NCBI GenBank assembly: GCA_022606425.2
Contig: JAHDVF020000215.1
Span: 248,001-312,000 of the forward strand
DNA from: Lepidostoma basale
Taxonomy: Eukaryota > Arthropoda > Insecta > Trichoptera > Lepidostomatidae
DNA: 64,000 nt
Direction of reading: 5' to 3'
The notes below the pieces were generated by a model, which was given only the letters and a program-made list of their open reading frames with translations, ran no database searches and was not told where the DNA came from. A program made the position numbers and the translations under genes. This document shows positions 31,771 to 41,799 of the stretch, in pieces. Within the stretch, counting starts at the first letter, position 1; each line of letters opens with the position of its first letter.

Positions 31771-32009
31771 TATTATTGATATTAATGGCATGTTTAGTAA
31801 CAAAGGTAAATAATATTTGCACACATTAACAGATAACTAACATGTAACGGCAAAACACAAAAACAAGAATAAGGGTAACATAATAGAAAATATTAATTAC
31901 GTACATGAGATAGAAAAGAAACATTCAGCATAATAATTTGACTGTGAAATGTCGAAAAGAGAAGACAATAAATTAATTCGGAGACAGGAAATTAACATAT
32001 ACACACATA

Positions 32010-32090
32010 CAGTAGAACCTCGATTATCCGGACTAATTGGGGATGAAGGTAGTCCGGATAAGGACAAATCCGGACAATAGAAAAAATATA
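32010..32090. mobile_element. pogo/Tigger-like transposon end
   Basis: 'CAGTAGAACCTCGATTATCC' directly after TA (32008-32009), then a hairpin of 'tccgga' words. The TIR style CAGTAGAACCTCG is characteristic of pogo/Tigger elements. The other end was not found; the jockey fragment just downstream may interrupt it. Confidence 0.55.
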
Positions 32091-32241
32091 TAATTGACAG
32101 GAAAATACCAGTATATTCAGTGTTAATAATTTTTATTTATTAAGACTTGGACTTGGATCTTCTCGCTTACAGAGGTTCAGCTCATGTGGCTATTCCTCTT
32201 ACGTCTGATGGGAACATTGTTGGAAGGTGATTTGGTGGGTT

Positions 32242-32895
32242 GTTAGTTTATTCGGGGGCATGATTTGTGTGGCCCGGAGTGTTCCTCTGAAGGAGAATCG
32301 ATTTTGGGCGCTTGTGGCGGCTGGAAGTGTTTGGGTCGTAATTAGAGAGGTCTTTTATTGTGGGGTTGGGATGTGAAGGGAGTCCTTTGTAAAAACGTTC
32401 GGCAAGTTTCAGAATGAATTCATCTATCATCGGGATTCCCGATTCTAGGTGCAGTTGTGTAATCCTGGTCCATGAAGGCGCACCAAGCGATAAACGGATA
32501 GCCTTATTTTGCAGGATTTGGAGTTTTTGTATGTGACTCGAAGCTGCATAGCCCCAGATTGGGGCTGCATAAGTGAAGATCGGCCTTATAACCGTTTTGT
32601 ATATCAGGAGTTTATTGTCGATGCTTAGTTTACTGTTTCTAGCTAACATTGGGTAGAGGGCTGAGATTGCTTTTGACGCGGCTTTGACTTTATTTGTAAT
32701 GTGTGGCCTCCATGTCAGCTTAGAATCCAAGGTAACCCCAAGGTATTTGATTGTTTTGGTCCAAGGAACGTCTTGGCCGAACATTTTTATGTTGGGAATG
32801 TTTGGAGGAATGTGTCTTTTAATGAAAAGGGTCGCTGCGCTTTTTCTTTTCACACAATAATGGACCAGATATTGCCTTTCCATTTTATATGAACC
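32242..32895 (-). pseudogene. jockey-clade non-LTR reverse transcriptase, C-terminal part
   Basis: The minus ORF of 222 aa contains 'KRKSAATLFIKRHIP', 'KYLGVTLDSKLTWRPHI', 'LLIYKTVIRPIFTYAAPIWG', 'SHIQKLQILQNKAIRLSLGA' and 'ILKLAERFYKGLPSHPNPTI', the classic thumb and C-terminal text of jockey-like elements. The catalytic YADD part is upstream of the truncation. No zinc knuckle or endonuclease. Confidence 0.9.
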
Positions 32896-33555
32896 ACATA
32901 AAAATACACTTTTCAACTTCTTTATTTCATGATTTTTTCTTAACTTTACGCTCTAAGCTGACATTAAACAATTAGTAAACTTCAAGATTATTTCACTTTG
33001 TTTTTTTATATCCGAGATCGTTGACGTTCCGACACCATATTTATTAGATAAAAAATGTCCCGATTTACCGGGACGTTCCAACTTTTGGGGCATTCTTCTT
33101 CCCTCTAGTTTCTTATGTTGGCAAGGCGTGGTGGTCTCTGATTATCCATTTTTTCTACATGGTCCGTCCAATACCTTCTTCTCTGTATCCCTCACCTGCC
33201 AAAATCCTAGATATCACACATGTTTCTGATTATCGTGATTCTCATTCTGTCGCGTAGAATCCTGCCTACTTTTTTTCTAAGGGTTTTTCATCTCTGTGGT
33301 TCTGAGAAGTGATTCACTGTGAACTGTACCAACTCTTGAATAAATATACAAATGAAATATAAAATGACGATACACAGTTATACTTTTTAAAATTCTGTTT
33401 AAATTGTTGATCGCTTTTAATGGTATCCAGTTTCGACGCCATGTTTAAACAGTTCAAACAGGTTACAATTCGTGTGTACAAAGCATATAAAATAAATGAT
33501 TTTTGGAAATATTTCATAATAGGATAAAATAATGGTTAACATTCGGCATAATGTC
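32896..33555. other. Intronic DNA, probably old repeat
   Basis: 33010-33080 has 'gatcgttgacgttccgacac' and 'cccgatttaccgggacgttc', possibly pogo-like remains. No supported gene. Confidence 0.35.
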
Positions 33556-33855
33556 GAGCTGTACCATATTTACAAAGCCCCCAGTCTCTCCACACAGGTC
33601 AGACTGAATAGACTGAGATGGGCCGGTCATCGCGAACCCCAAAAATATTGCTGGAGTGGCACCCAGGTGGTGGAAGACCAATTGGACGACCGAGGCTGCG
33701 ATGGAAGGATGAAGTTGGGAGAGATTGGGCGAAATTGTTACGAGTGTCAGATTGGAGGGTCGAAGCGGAGGACAGGAGGAGTTGGAGGCAAAGAATACTG
33801 GAGGCTAAGGCTCGATATAGGCTGTAGGGCCATCGAAGAAGAAGAAGGATAAAAT
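33556..33855 (+). pseudogene. LINE-C C-terminal fragment
   Basis: Frames give 'VRLNRLRWAGH', 'GGGRPIGRPRLRWKDEVGRD' and 'DRRSWRQRILEAKARYRL', then a stop and 'catcgaagaagaagaagg', the GAA tail. Short ORFs in three frames are all parts of this relic. Confidence 0.8.
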
Positions 33856-34477
33856 AATCCAATTTTTTTATGATATTGCAATAGATTGACATGTTTTACT
33901 TTCGTTTTTTTTATATAATATGTTTATTAATTTGATAGTGTCCTAACTGTTACCCTGTAAATCCCAGAAATGTAAGTTTTCCATTAAACAAATATTGATG
34001 TAGAGTTTTACATCATGTTGAAGCAATAATACATAGATCATTAACGCAACTTATCTCATTTTATGATAAAAGTAAAGTACCGTCTTGTCAAGAGTAAATC
34101 TTATTGTAAATCTTGAGTCATGTCTGATGTAAGAGTCTAGCGCTTATCGATATTGCAATCAATTTCATGTATTGTGAATTGTTAAATCGATACATCGCTA
34201 TATCGAATGTGGGTAGGCTAAGTACGTAAGAACTCGCTGTCACGACTCTATCGACATTAGAACACGGTTGACAACATCTCTGTCATGATTACTACAGTAA
34301 CATGGTTTTGTTAGCAAATACGTATTATTTCAGATACGTTTGTATTAGGATCTAATTATCTGAGATGATATTATGTTTGAGTTAATAACGTGGATATTGT
34401 TTATTTGCTTTGATCAAACATGAATTGTCTACAGAATAAATAAAGCTGTAAATATAATATACGAGTATATGAAAAAA
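33856..34477. promoter_or_regulatory. AT-rich DNA with a DRE-like TATCGATA cluster (34140-34255)
   Basis: 34146-34153 is TATCGATA. It is followed by 'aaatcgatacatcgctatat' and 'gactctatcgacattag'. The pairing of a DRE-like site with a 'catcgcta' word recalls Drosophila DRE plus motif 7 promoters. No transcript start or adjacent gene was identified, so this is weak. Confidence 0.3.
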
Positions 34478-34862
34478 ATATAATATATGGGAAAAACGTT
34501 GTATGATATTCGTAGAATACCGAACGATGAAATAAATAAGAAATGTAAGGCAGATGAATGCATCATGAATAAAATTAAAAAAGGATTCCTGAGGTGGTTT
34601 GGACATATGGAACGAATGGATGAGAATAGAATGGTTAAAAAGTTGTACACAAGCAGCGTGAGTGGAAAAAGAAGCCGAGGAAGGCCGAGGATAACATGGC
34701 ATGAATTAATCAATTACTTAAAGGCGGCCATATTCGAAGTACATGGTACGATGTATGAATGTAGAGGAAGCCCGAGAGGTGTGCCAGGACAGAGCATTGT
34801 GGCGATCCATCCTGTCTGCCTACCCTTCCGGGGAAATGGCGTGATGGTTAGTTAGTTATAAT
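34478..34862 (+). pseudogene. LINE-A C-terminal fragment
   Basis: Plus ORF: 'GKTLYDIRRIPNDEINKKC', 'GFLRWFGHMERMDENRMV', 'GKRSRGRPRITWHELINYLK', then a frameshift and the end 'cggggaaatggcgtgatggt' with GTTAGTTA. The nearest relative in the window is 62412-62872. Confidence 0.85.
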
Positions 34863-34999
34863 ATATATGATATATCTTACTGAAGTGCATGGTTAATGTA
34901 AGATTTTATAAATGTCGAAGTCTGCTTTAAAAAGCTACATTTAAAATGATATTAATATAAATATGTAAATTTAGTTAATTTTGCATAATTATAACTAAC

Positions 35000-35420
35000 T
35001 AACTAACCATCACCTGAACCTAAATGCTAGACAGTCTACATTGCCATCAGCTAAGGCTTCTGCGATCGGTAGATTGACTGTGCCAAAACGCTGTCCATAC
35101 ACACACTTTGGCGACCGAGCCTTCGCGGTAGCTGGCCCTTCAGCCTGGAACAATCTTCCAGCAGACCCTAAGTGCATTGAGAATCAATCAGAGTTTAGAT
35201 CGAGACTCAAAACGCACCTTTTCAAATAATCATTTCCTGACAGGAAGGGCTGATCGACTACGTCAGGTGCATCCCTCATACGTTTATTATTATTGTTATT
35301 ATTATATTTTTTTTTAATCCAGTTGATAAGACGGAACATCTTCTACAGCGCCCTTGAGATGAGCAATTCATAAAAATGGCGCTTTAGAAATTATCCAATT
35401 TATTATTATTATTATTATTA
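35000..35420 (+). pseudogene. LINE-B 3' end
   Basis: 'NLNARQSTLPSAKASAIGRL' leads into 'KRCPYTHFGDRAFAVAGPSA', 'NNLPADPKCIENQSEFRSRL', 'KTHLFK'. Then the 3' UTR with 'gcgcccttgagatgagcaat' and an ATT microsatellite. Closest to 56895-57515. Confidence 0.85.
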
Positions 35421-35421
35421 T

Positions 35422-35575
35422 CACGCCGTCTCTCCGAAGGGTTCTCTACTGACATATTTCTCTCGATTCCTCAACATTCATACATCGTGTTATGCACGCG
35501 CGTCAATTTTTCTAACTCCTCCCGTGGCCGATATTCAATATTTGATTTATTTTATCGTGCCACAACTAATTATTT
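35422..35575 (-). pseudogene. LINE-A 3' scrap
   Basis: 'tcacgccgtctctccgaagg' then 'cattcatacatcgtgttatg' and 'gatttattttatcgtgccac': reverse of the terminal ~150 bp of LINE-A. It abuts the microsatellite of the LINE-B copy. Confidence 0.75.
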
Positions 35576-35639
35576 GAATATTATATTTGTATAGAATCTT
35601 ATTTAGTACCCCTTATCTGTATGTACAATATTATATAAA

Positions 35640-35745
35640 TGAGTAAGTTCATTACAACGTCACCAGTCTGTCGATGCCAACTAACCTGTCAAAACCGGTC
35701 GCAGTCGAAATAAAGACATTAAGTGGAATTAGTTAAAAAAAAAAC
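35640..35745 (+). mobile_element. Family E repeat
   Basis: 'cattacaacgtcaccagtct', 'gtcgatgccaactaacctgt', 'caaaaccggtcgcagtcgaa', 'ataaagacattaagtggaat'. Contains AAAACCGGUC, i.e. a (G)AAA-ACCGGU-C ending like the hammerhead families, but no clean helix II. Relatives at 29862 (-) and, more distantly, 37965. Confidence 0.45.
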
Positions 35746-35821
35746 ATCGTTTTATTTCATTATTATGCAAGACTTCTAAGATCTTTCATTACACTTACGA
35801 TTAAACAGGAAAGACAGCTTC

Positions 35822-35900
35822 TCAAATTAAATCAAATCAAATCAGTTTATTATCTCAACAGACATTACAAACAATATTAATGTTTAAGGCATCTATTGAT
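35822..35900 (-). mobile_element. LINE-D tail scrap
   Basis: 'aaattaaatcaaatcaaatc' then 'agtttattatctcaacagac' and 'tttaaggcatctattga', the LINE-D 3' end in reverse. Confidence 0.7.
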
Positions 35901-36252
35901 CATAATATTTTTCACAAACGGTAATAATTATTTTAAACTTTTAAATTAAATAACTTTGTTTTTGTATCACAATTGTCTTTTATTTTACGCGACAGCTGTT
36001 TTATTAACCTATGTTGACATCATCAGGTCTTTTAATTCAAATATTTAAGTACCTAATTCAATTTTAGCAAGAACTTCAAAATTATATCAAAGGATTTTTT
36101 TAAATTAACATAACATAGGAACAAATAATCTTTCAAAATTTGACATTTGATATATTATTGAAACACCTGATGATGTCAACATAGGTTGATGAAACACAAT
36201 TAAAATTCAATTGTGATACAAAAACAAATTTCTTTAATTTAACAGTTTAAAA

Positions 36253-36949
36253 CAGTGGTTCCCAAAGTGGTCTATATCGACCCCCAGGGATCGATTTCGA
36301 CTTACAAGGGGTCTACGACAACTAGAAAAGTAATTGGGGGTGCATGAGATGTAAATGGGGGTCCACGAGATGGCTTAACTAAATTAAAAAATTTATATCA
36401 TAACATCAGACTCATCCCCCATATTAGAACATTGTTTTTATTTTATGTAAAAATGTTGGATTTGCATTTTGTTTTGTTTTAATTAATGATTGTATGTCTA
36501 AATAGTCTATTGTTTTGGCTGAAAAACTATGATTCTTCCACATTATAAACTGTTAAATTTACAACACTGTTGTAATGTGACAATTTTTTATTATACACTA
36601 TTTGAGAATGTCACGACAGCTGTTTGATCTGCTGATGATAACATCAGTTAGCGAAACAGCTGTCGCGACATTCTCACAAAGAGTATAATACAACATTGTG
36701 ATATTATAACAGTGTTGTAAATTTAACAGTTAAAATGTATAACTATAAAACTTAACATATATTTTATTTTAAAGATCTCTTTTCCACAGTAAACTCTATT
36801 AAAGGGAGTATTTCTGTGTCAGCTTTAAAAACTAATGTTACAGTTATAGATGAATTTGTAAAAAATCAATAATAGGAAAGCAGGGGGTCTACACAAAATA
36901 GAAAAAATCGGTAAGGGGTTTACGGGACAAAAAAGTTTGGGAACCTCTG
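36253..36949. mobile_element. hAT transposon, non-autonomous, with perfect 8-bp TSD
   Basis: Ends CAGTGGTTCCCAAAGTGG and (right) AGTTTGGGAACCTCTG, the hAT-type TIR. GTTTAAAA flanks both sides (36245-36252 and 36950-36957). There is no transposase ORF. Inside it lies a family B palindrome (36505-36735), so the insertion order was B' first, hAT second, B third. Confidence 0.85.
36505..36735. mobile_element. Family B inverted-pair element nested in the hAT
   Basis: Outer modules: 'tattgttttggctgaaaaac', 'gttaaatttacaacactgtt' and, inverted, 'aacagtgttgtaaatttaac'. Core: CUGAUGA (36632-36638), U, then AAC-AUCA-GUU with a 2-nt deletion against GCUAAC/GUUAGC, GAAA, ACAGCUGU, C. The left core is fused to it, sharing one CUGAUGA box. 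Confidence 0.75.
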
Positions 36950-37039
36950 GTTTAAAATGTTAAGGTATCATAGTGTTTCGGCCAAAAGAATGGATAATTT
37001 AATAAATATTTACACAAATTAATCATAATGTTTTTCCAG

Positions 37040-37238
37040 GGGTACTGTGCTGAAAGTCCGAGCAGCTCGAGTCAGCAAACGTTTCTCCCCTCGAGTGACC
37101 TGGTTGGCTGCAGCAGCACCAATCACGCCGGAGGGTTTATCAAGGATGCTGAGACTCAGACCAATGGCACACCCCCACTGTCCAGATCTTCAAGCTGTAC
37201 CTGGGCTTCAGAATGCTCATCGTTGCTCTTCAATACAG
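37040..37238 (+). CDS. Unrecognised host gene, second visible exon
   Basis: Acceptor 'tttttccag' (AG 37038-37039), donor CAG|GTAACC (GT 37239-37240). Phase 0 in, phase 1 out; 66 codons plus one base. Translation begins 'GYCAESPSSSSQQTFLPSS' and is Ser/Thr/Cys-rich with no domain I can name. It is open only in the frame that the upstream exon's phase-0 end demands. The donor is immediately followed by a CCTAA-type telomere-like run. Confidence 0.75.
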
Positions 37239-37439
37239 GTAACCTAACCTAACCTAGCGTGATAAGATCTTTTCGTGTTTTATTATTATTATTATTCGTT
37301 TGAAAAAAACGAATTCAACTTTATATTTGAGTATAATTTAAAAATAAAGACAGATCAAATTTTAAAATATTTGTTTATTGCAATAACGGTGTTTTCAGCT
37401 AATCAGTTAATACTTTAGTAGTTCAGTTAATACTTTAAT

Positions 37440-37620
37440 AGTCAACCATTCAGAGGAAGACCTAGGAACACGTGGATGATTCAGTGCAATAGCGTCTTGC
37501 AGGGAAATGGCTTGAGTGAAGGCGATACTCAGAACCGTAAGATATACAGCCCGAGATCGAGAAGAGCCGATCCCACCGGTCAACACAGATAATGATTTGG
37601 GATAGCGCCAAGAAGAAGAA
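37440..37620 (+). pseudogene. LINE-C C-terminal scrap
   Basis: 'PFRGRPRNTWMIQCNS' region (37448-37495), then decayed text ending in 'ccaagaagaagaaaaagaag', a GAA tail. Confidence 0.65.
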
Positions 37621-37664
37621 AAAGAAGAAGATAGATGTCATTGAGTTTATTGAGTGTATAAAAT

Positions 37665-37955
37665 TAGGTGTTTTTGTTCTTCTTCCTTAGCCTATTCCCG
37701 TCCACTTCTGGACAGCGGTCTTCTCCATTCGCTTCCATGGCCTTCTCCATTTTCCGACGTGTCTGTTCAGATCATCCTTCCACCATAGTTGCGGTCGCCC
37801 TGCACTTCACTTTGCCGTCCACGGTCTCCAAGTCAGCAGTCTTCTTGTCCATTTTTCATCTGAGCTTCTAGATACGTGACCTGCCCATTGCCATTTTAGA
37901 GTCGCCACCCGGTGGATGATGTCAGTGACCTTTATTTTAGTCATCGTTTTGACCT
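37665..37955 (-). pseudogene. LINE-C C-terminal fragment
   Basis: Reverse complement encodes 'HPPGGDSKMAMGRSRI' and 'WKDDLNRHVGKW..' type text, with 'cctattcccgtccacttctg' as the reverse of the '..QEWTGIG' end. Same subfamily as 11640-12000. Confidence 0.75.
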
Positions 37956-37964
37956 TTGTATGAA

Positions 37965-38070
37965 GACCTAAGTTGAGACTATAAGTGAATCCGTGTTCCC
38001 TTTAAATAGGAACCAAGTCTTCGACCCTCAGACCAGCACGAATAAAGAGATAAATAGTAAACCATTTTTA
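37965..38070 (+). mobile_element. Family E-like repeat scrap
   Basis: 'aagttgagactataagtgaa', 'taggaaccaagtcttcgacc', 'ctcagaccagcacgaataaa': arrangement similar to family E, strongly diverged. Confidence 0.3.
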
Positions 38071-38550
38071 TTTCATTGATTTTTCTGAGATGGCTAACCA
38101 TTGTATTAAATTTGACCATAGTTTCGATAAAAATGACACAAAATTTCTACACACAGCTAAAAAAACAATAAATTAAACAAACTTGAAAATTTGGAAATCC
38201 TCAAGTCGGTGAAATCTGGTGAAAATATAATAAATAATCAGATTCCTCCTTTTACTCCTTTCTCCTTAAATACTTTGTCTACATTTAATTTCCTAAGCTC
38301 CCATTCCCAACCAAATGCAAATTAATCATTTATTTATTAATTTTTATATAATTTATTTCTTTTCAAGTGTATGATTCTTCTAAATTATATTATCATCATG
38401 TATTATTATTATTTAATGTTATTTATTATTTTACTGTTAAAAAATAATTGTTAGTACCTACTTATAACCCAACATAATTTTTAATTTTGAATTTTTGTAT
38501 AGAATTTTAAATGCGTTTTTTATTAGTCTTCGTTTGTTTTGTTTTTGTTA
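38071..38550. other. Intronic AT-rich DNA, nothing supported
   Basis: No recognised repeat or exon. Confidence 0.4.
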
Positions 38551-38557
38551 TATTTTT

Positions 38558-38601
38558 TACACCTGAAGATGGAAGAGGTATCCTCTGAAACATGTCGTGT
38601 A
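38558..38601 (+). ncRNA. Hammerhead-like motif, family F, intact core
   Basis: Helix I UACAC (38558-38562) pairs with GUGUA (38597-38601), 5 of 5. Box CUGAAGA (38563-38569), extra U (38570), helix II AGAGG/CCUCU perfect with loop UAU (plus GGA at its base), GAAA (38587-38590), ACAUGU (38590-38595), C17 at 38596. All invariant core positions fit CUGANGA...GAAA...UH. Flanks are AT-rich. The opposite arm was not found. Confidence 0.6.
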
Positions 38602-38640
38602 TTTTAATATGTTTTTATTTAAAAAGTGGTCTAAACAATG

Positions 38641-39319
38641 TTTAATTAATTCCCAAAGTCGAATAAAAAGAAATATGTCAGAACTTCAAATACTAAAATA
38701 TCTCCATAGTTTATATACCATTGCTCAGCCAATAGTGTAACATAGTACAGTATTACGTTCAATTGTATTCTGCGAAGTGAAGCTGCCACAGTTTCTCTCG
38801 AGAGTAATCTAATATACAATATAATCTCACTGCAGTCGGTTCATTTTCATTTAAGTCGCAGAACAATAGCTTTTAATATATAGTTTGGAATATTAATTAA
38901 CTTTTTCCAGTGACGGCATGGATTGAGACACCTACTTTATTATTTGATCCAAAAGTTTATTTATTAATTTTTATTACTATTAATTGCCTACCAGTAAAAA
39001 TAAAAAGTATTAAAAAAATCAGTAATATATAACGAAAAACATCATATTATAATTGAGACATAAATCATGAAAAATTGTAAAAAAAAAGTTTTTTAAATGT
39101 ATAGGTATTTAGTTAAAATTGATTTGTATTTTATTTAATGACATAGCTAAAATGGCAGTGCTCAATGGTGCTCGAGCTTATGGGATCGTATGTAGGGTGG
39201 ACACCACAATCAGAGCGTCAGAAATAAATCCCTTAAAATATCTGGCAAGACACTACGCGATCAAATTAGGAACTCAAGGATAATTTTATCACAGAGTACC
39301 GCAGTCTCGAATCAATAAG
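38641..39319. other. Intronic AT-rich DNA
   Basis: 39150-39300 has weak LINE-like text ('gctaaaatggcagtgctcaa', 'gcaagacactacgcgatcaa') and probably belongs to the LINE-D fragment that follows. Confidence 0.35.
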
Positions 39320-39600
39320 AAAAGGTCTTTGATGATCTTAGGATTTCAAATACTCCGTAACCTCATTGATAGCCCATACCTCTTAGAGTGTTATAGCCTC
39401 AATGCACCGGATAGGTATGCTCGCGCTAGAAGACACGATATGTTGTGCATACCGCATAGCAGAACAAATGTCATGGCGCAGCATACAATGACCCGGGGTA
39501 TGGTGCTCTTGAATGAGGTGTCAGTCGATGTGGACATTCTCCAAATGACCTATGCGTCTTTTAAGGATCATATAGGTACATACCATAATTGCTGACATAT
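39320..39600 (+). pseudogene. LINE-D C-terminal fragment with natural stop
   Basis: Plus ORF of 88 aa: 'LGFQILRNLIDSPYLLECYS', 'RYARARRHDMLCIPHSRTNV', 'TRGMVLLNEVSVDVDILQMT', stop at 39593. The pattern 'P..RTN', '..R...LLNE...DVDI' matches the LINE-D C-terminus but it is a divergent subfamily. Confidence 0.65.
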
Positions 39601-40134
39601 GTGTATTATTTTTGTAAAATGTATGTATTATGTAAAATGTACACAGTAATTGGGTTCTAAAGATCTGATGTATACAATGAATAAATAAAAATGGAAATAT
39701 TCGAGGTCGGGGATGTTGTTAGTTGGGGGAAGCAAAGGAGTAGATACTGGAATGCACATATGAGAATAATAAATACACCCAGCTCCCTCTCAGTTGATGG
39801 TATAACTACATAGGCCTTGCGATTGCTGCAATTAAGAATGGCTTCAATAAAACACTTCATCATTAATATTCTACATACGCCACTGGTTCCGGCTGCTGAC
39901 CTCTGACATTCTTCCCTGCAGGCACACTTCCGCCATCTCGCGATAGCCTCCGCTAATAAATTAATAAGAAAGTCTCTGAGGTGATTTCGGCTTTGTCTTA
40001 TATTTAATTACCGGGGCGATTAGGTAGCTCGGCCGCTAGAAAGTTGCGGATAATTTCGCCATTGTCTGCCGCTTAGAACATTCGCAGACTGACCATTATT
40101 TTCCTGTTTTTTGTGTTTTTGTAAATTAAATTAA
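39601..40134. other. Intronic DNA with a GC-richer unique patch
   Basis: 39884-40090 is unique and GC-richer. It contains 'cttccctgcag|gcacac' (AG 39920-39921), a good acceptor that would give a phase-compatible but very short reading (11 codons to TAA). 'aataaa' follows at once. It could be an alternative terminal exon or simple intron sequence. Confidence 0.3.
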
Positions 40135-40430
40135 CTAACTAAAAAACTAACTAACCATCACGCCGTCTCCTCGAAAAGGCAGGCAGAAAGAATGGCCTGT
40201 CACACTTTAACCGATGCGGCACTCCATCCTTATCTTTTCGCCCCGCGGGAGACGCGGTGGATGGGTTGCGAATTTCATCGCCAACAATAGGCATCTCCCG
40301 CGCACACTTAGATCGTTCAACATCCACAAAAAAATCTAAAACAAATAATGTAAAATTCAATGATATAAAACAAAACAAAAAAATAAAAATAATTTAACAC
40401 AAAATGTTCTTTTTAGATGGTGCACATAAA
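40135..40430 (-). mobile_element. SINE-like S3, full-length reverse copy
   Basis: Mirrors 24825-25110: tail 'ctaactaaccatcacgccgt', then 'cggcactccatccttatctt', 'atcgccaacaataggcatct', and the 5' start in reverse 'gttctttttagatggtgcac'. Complete from end to end. Confidence 0.8.
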
Positions 40431-40479
40431 TATTATCTATTTAATTAATGTTCCACGTATCCACAGTTTTTTTAAAATT

Positions 40480-40572
40480 AGCAGTAATAAGGCCCTTAAA
40501 ACAAACCAACACCAGCAAGAGCTTTAAAATAATATTGAAGAAATTATTCAAATTGTCATTGGAACAAATAAA
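40480..40572 (+). repeat. Module M
   Basis: 'aggcccttaaaacaaaccaa', 'caccagcaagagctttaaaa', 'ttcaaattgtcattggaaca'. The same module occurs in the spacer of family B' elements (36050, 46700) and alone at 15350 and 52845 (-). Confidence 0.6.
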
Positions 40573-40654
40573 AAAAATATTTTCTCATTTCAATTGTTTG
40601 CATAAACGTAAAAACTAGTGTTATAATTTATTATTTAAAATTATATTAAACCCT

Positions 40655-41225
40655 CGTAAAACGAAAAATAGGACATCTGAAAAATAGGAAGGCTCCCGGA
40701 ATCGATGACATCCCTAATGAACTAATAAAGTACTCGGGCTTAGAATTGAGAGAAGACATTTAAAACTTTTTAACATGATATTAGCCGCGCGAACTATGCC
40801 ACAAGAATGAAGAACAAGCAAAAGAACAACTGTATTTAAGAAAGGGCAAAAGAAGAACCTAGAGGTATCTTCCTTCTTCTTCTTCTTTGCAAGCCTTCTT
40901 CCCTCCACTGCTGGATATAGGCCTCTTCCAATTTCTTCCACTCGTCTCTATCCTGCCCCTTTTGTATCCAAGATTTTCTAACCCTATCTTCCTATTATAT
41001 ATAATGCTTAAGCTATTCACAAGTATTTTGAAAACGAAACTTGAGCAAAAGGTAAAGTAAAACTCATAGGAAAAAACAACAGAGTTTTAGACGCAATCAC
41101 TCCACAACAGATGCAATCTTCATTCTGAGGCAAATTAAAAGGAGAAGGCAACGAATAAAATAAAGTAGCAGTTTGACACTTTGACAGTTTGACTAAGGCA
41201 TTTGACAGGGTGTTGCTAAGGGATA
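40655..41225 (+). pseudogene. LINE-C reverse transcriptase, N-terminal fingers, with inserted LINE-C tail
   Basis: 'LKNRKAPGIDDIPNELIKYS' (40675-40735) is the conserved opening of the RT domain. After an interruption, 'FRRQ..TTDAIFILRQIK' and 'LTKAFDRVLLRDIV' (41190-41235) follow, the latter holding the first catalytic Asp region. 40866-40990 is a minus-strand LINE-C 3' scrap ('cttcttcttcttctttgcaa', 'ccactgctggatataggcct'). Confidence 0.75.
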
Positions 41226-41292
41226 TTGTGAGAAAATTATATTACTTAGATATTCAGCTTATATTTAAAATATAATGCTCGTACTCACGGGC

Positions 41293-41303
41293 CATGCGCA
41301 TTA

Positions 41304-41383
<80 letters not shown>

Positions 41384-41439
41384 GTTATTATTACTATTAT
41401 TATTAATATTATTCGTATTGTTATTATTATTATTATTAC

Positions 41440-41481
<42 letters not shown>

Positions 41482-41482
41482 C
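41293..41482. repeat. ATT/TTA microsatellite
   Basis: About 190 bp of TTA units with a few G and C interruptions. Long single-residue ORFs here are artefacts of the repeat. Confidence 0.95.
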
Positions 41483-41799
41483 ATCATTATATTTATTGGT
41501 TTCATTCCTGGACACGACCGCGTATCTTCTTCACCGGTTAGTAAAGTATTTATTATCAACAAGGAGTATGAAGTTCATATTGTTTTGATTTCATACGACG
41601 AATTTATCTAAAACTTATAAAACTAGCGCCGATGGTGATATAAAAGTTAGAATTGAAACAATCGTAATATAAATAGGCAAATTGTACAAAAAATACCGAA
41701 TTCTGATTTATCTTATCAAATGTCTTCTTTAAATATTTTTGTTTTACTAATTCTCTAACCAGCATGTTTTTGATGATTTATTAATAAACTACGATTTTT
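41483..41799. other. S1 SINE scrap and AT-rich DNA
   Basis: 41505-41545 ('cctggacacgaccgcgtatc') matches the S1 end. The rest is featureless. Confidence 0.4.

Larger units (their letters stand above)
35940..37000. mobile_element. Family B' inverted-pair element interrupted by a hAT transposon
   Basis: Left arm (minus, 35985-36040): CUGAUGA-U-GUCAAC-AUAG-GUUAAU-AAAACAGCUGUCGCG. Right arm (plus, 36172-36215): CUGAUGA-U-GUCAAC-AUAG-GUUGAU-GAAACA, then lost. Module M lies between them. The outer module 'cagtttaaaa' is cut at 36252 and resumes at 36950 with 'tgttaaggtatcatagtgtt' and 'cggccaaaagaatgg'. Confidence 0.75.

Noticed and set aside
33532..33852. Three overlapping plus ORFs as separate genes
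   Set aside because: All are pieces of one frameshifted LINE-C C-terminus.
35640..35745. Family E as a full hammerhead
   Set aside because: The CCGGUC end fits, but I could not find a consistent helix II with a CUGANGA box, so it is only listed as possibly related.
36872..36949. Independent G-rich regulatory element ('gcagggggtctacac')
   Set aside because: It is the right end of the hAT element, mirrored by 'ggggtctacgac' near the left end.
37047..37247. Second plus-strand reading frame over the second exon
   Set aside because: Not compatible with the phase-0 donor at 28443 or the phase-1 acceptor at 42267.
41254..41611. Long ORFs of Ile, Leu or Asn runs on both strands
   Set aside because: They are translations of a TTA/ATT microsatellite and have no coding meaning.
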